A stretch of 5,257 nucleotides of DNA from Pseudomonadota bacterium (GTDB taxonomy: Bacteria > Pseudomonadota > Gammaproteobacteria > Xanthomonadales > Xanthomonadaceae), in assembly GCA_023453655.1 (NCBI GenBank), contig JAEXTE010000309.1, positions 1-5,257 of the forward strand, read 5' to 3'. The translations under genes were made by a program, and so were the position numbers. A model generated the notes under the pieces. The model saw only the letters and a program-made list of their open reading frames with translations, did not search any database and was not told the DNA's origin. Positions 4,879-5,257 of this stretch are shown in pieces (within the stretch, counting starts at the first letter, position 1; each line of letters opens with the position of its first letter).

Positions 4879-5257
4879 ATGGCCACCCAACTCGAAGACG
4901 CCCCCGTCGCCAACCGGGAAATCCACGAACAGCTCGGTCGCCGCTACGACGCCGGCTTCGTCACCGACATCGAGTCCGACTCGCTGCCGCCGGGCCTGGA
5001 CGAGGACGTCGTCCGCGCCCTGTCGGCCAAGAAAGGCGAGCCGGCGTGGATGACCGAGTGGCGGCTGGCCGCCTACCGCCACTGGCTGACCATGCCGGTG
5101 CCGCACTGGGCCAAGCTGAAGATCGCGCCGATCGATTTCCAGGCGATCAGCTACTACTCGGCGCCCAAGGGCCCGAAGTACAAGTCCTTCGACGAAGTGC
5201 CGAAGGAACTGCTGGACACCTACGACAAGCTCGGCGTGCCGCTGCACGAGCGCGCCA
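4879..5257 (+). CDS. sufB: SufB, Fe-S cluster scaffold subunit, 3' partial
   Basis: The first 126 codons are present and the frame is open at the right edge. SufB is a core subunit of the cytoplasmic SufBCD complex, which builds Fe-S clusters using sulfur supplied by the SufS cysteine desulfurase. Recognisable N-terminal features are YDAGFVTDIESDSLPPGLDE (residues 23-42), the KKGEPAWMTEWRLAAYRHWL segment (51-70), and MPVPHWAKLKIAPIDFQAISYYSAPK (in part, 72-97). Together these match the conserved SufB N-terminus closely. The beta-helix core and the cysteine involved in cluster assembly are beyond the window. The ATG at 4879 is chosen because it fits the family start and comes 16 bp after the regulator stop; only a weak CAGG lies upstream, so translation may be coupled to the regulator. 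sufC, sufD and sufS would be expected next, as in related suf operons, but cannot be seen here. Confidence 0.95.
   Translation, partial: MATQLEDAPVANREIHEQLGRRYDAGFVTDIESDSLPPGLDEDVVRALSAKKGEPAWMTEWRLAAYRHWLTMPVPHWAKLKIAPIDFQAISYYSAPKGPKYKSFDEVPKELLDTYDKLGVPLHERA

Noticed and set aside
4667..5053. A plus-strand frame overlapping the suf regulator and sufB
   Set aside because: It is an Arg/Pro-rich frame out of phase with two well-recognised genes.
1..5257. Mobile elements, CRISPR arrays, tRNA genes, defence or biosynthetic systems
   Set aside because: I found no transposase, integrase, regularly spaced repeats, tRNA-like structure or set of linked unknown genes. The window reads as ordinary chromosomal core and envelope genes.

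Overview
The window is GC-rich DNA with strong G/C bias at third codon positions and tightly packed genes. The gene content and protein sequences look like Xanthomonadaceae/Lysobacteraceae (a Lysobacter-, Luteimonas- or Pseudoxanthomonas-like gammaproteobacterium). The main reasons are a SUF-system Rrf2 regulator directly upstream of sufB, a large DUF5916 barrel protein, and a small bacterial SET-domain protein. This placement is inferred from family knowledge and was not checked by a search.

Layout, left to right. (1) Positions 1-468, + strand: the C-terminal part of an uncharacterised protein with an NTF2/SnoaL-like look, running in from the left edge. (2) 482-2728, - strand: a 748-aa secreted CBM9-like plus DUF5916 outer-membrane protein, converging on the first gene with a 13-bp gap. 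(3) 2840-3316, - strand: a 158-aa SET-domain protein-lysine methyltransferase with a complete post-SET cysteine motif, 111 bp upstream of the DUF5916 gene and in the same direction. (4) A divergent intergenic region holding a 17-bp dyad. (5) 3501-4013, + strand: a monoheme cytochrome c lipoprotein, whose start may lie at 3414 behind a strong Shine-Dalgarno. (6) 4029-4208, - strand: a 59-aa membrane-protein gene with a strong Shine-Dalgarno, converging on the cytochrome gene. (7) 4209-4394: a divergent regulatory region with a perfect 10-bp inverted repeat and a good sigma70 promoter. (8) 4395-4862, + strand: the Rrf2-family Fe-S regulator of the suf operon. (9) 4879 to the right edge, + strand: the N-terminal 126 codons of sufB.

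The clearest functional unit is the right-hand end. A cysteine-containing Rrf2 sensor, predicted to bind an Fe-S cluster, is the first gene of the SUF Fe-S assembly operon, so it probably senses cluster status and controls its own operon. The left and middle genes do not form an obvious pathway: an envelope barrel, a methyltransferase and an envelope cytochrome sit side by side.

I see no mobile element, CRISPR array, tRNA or rRNA, and no complete undescribed multi-gene system. The items most worth a second look are the SET protein, the 59-aa membrane protein, and the inverted repeat in front of the suf regulator.
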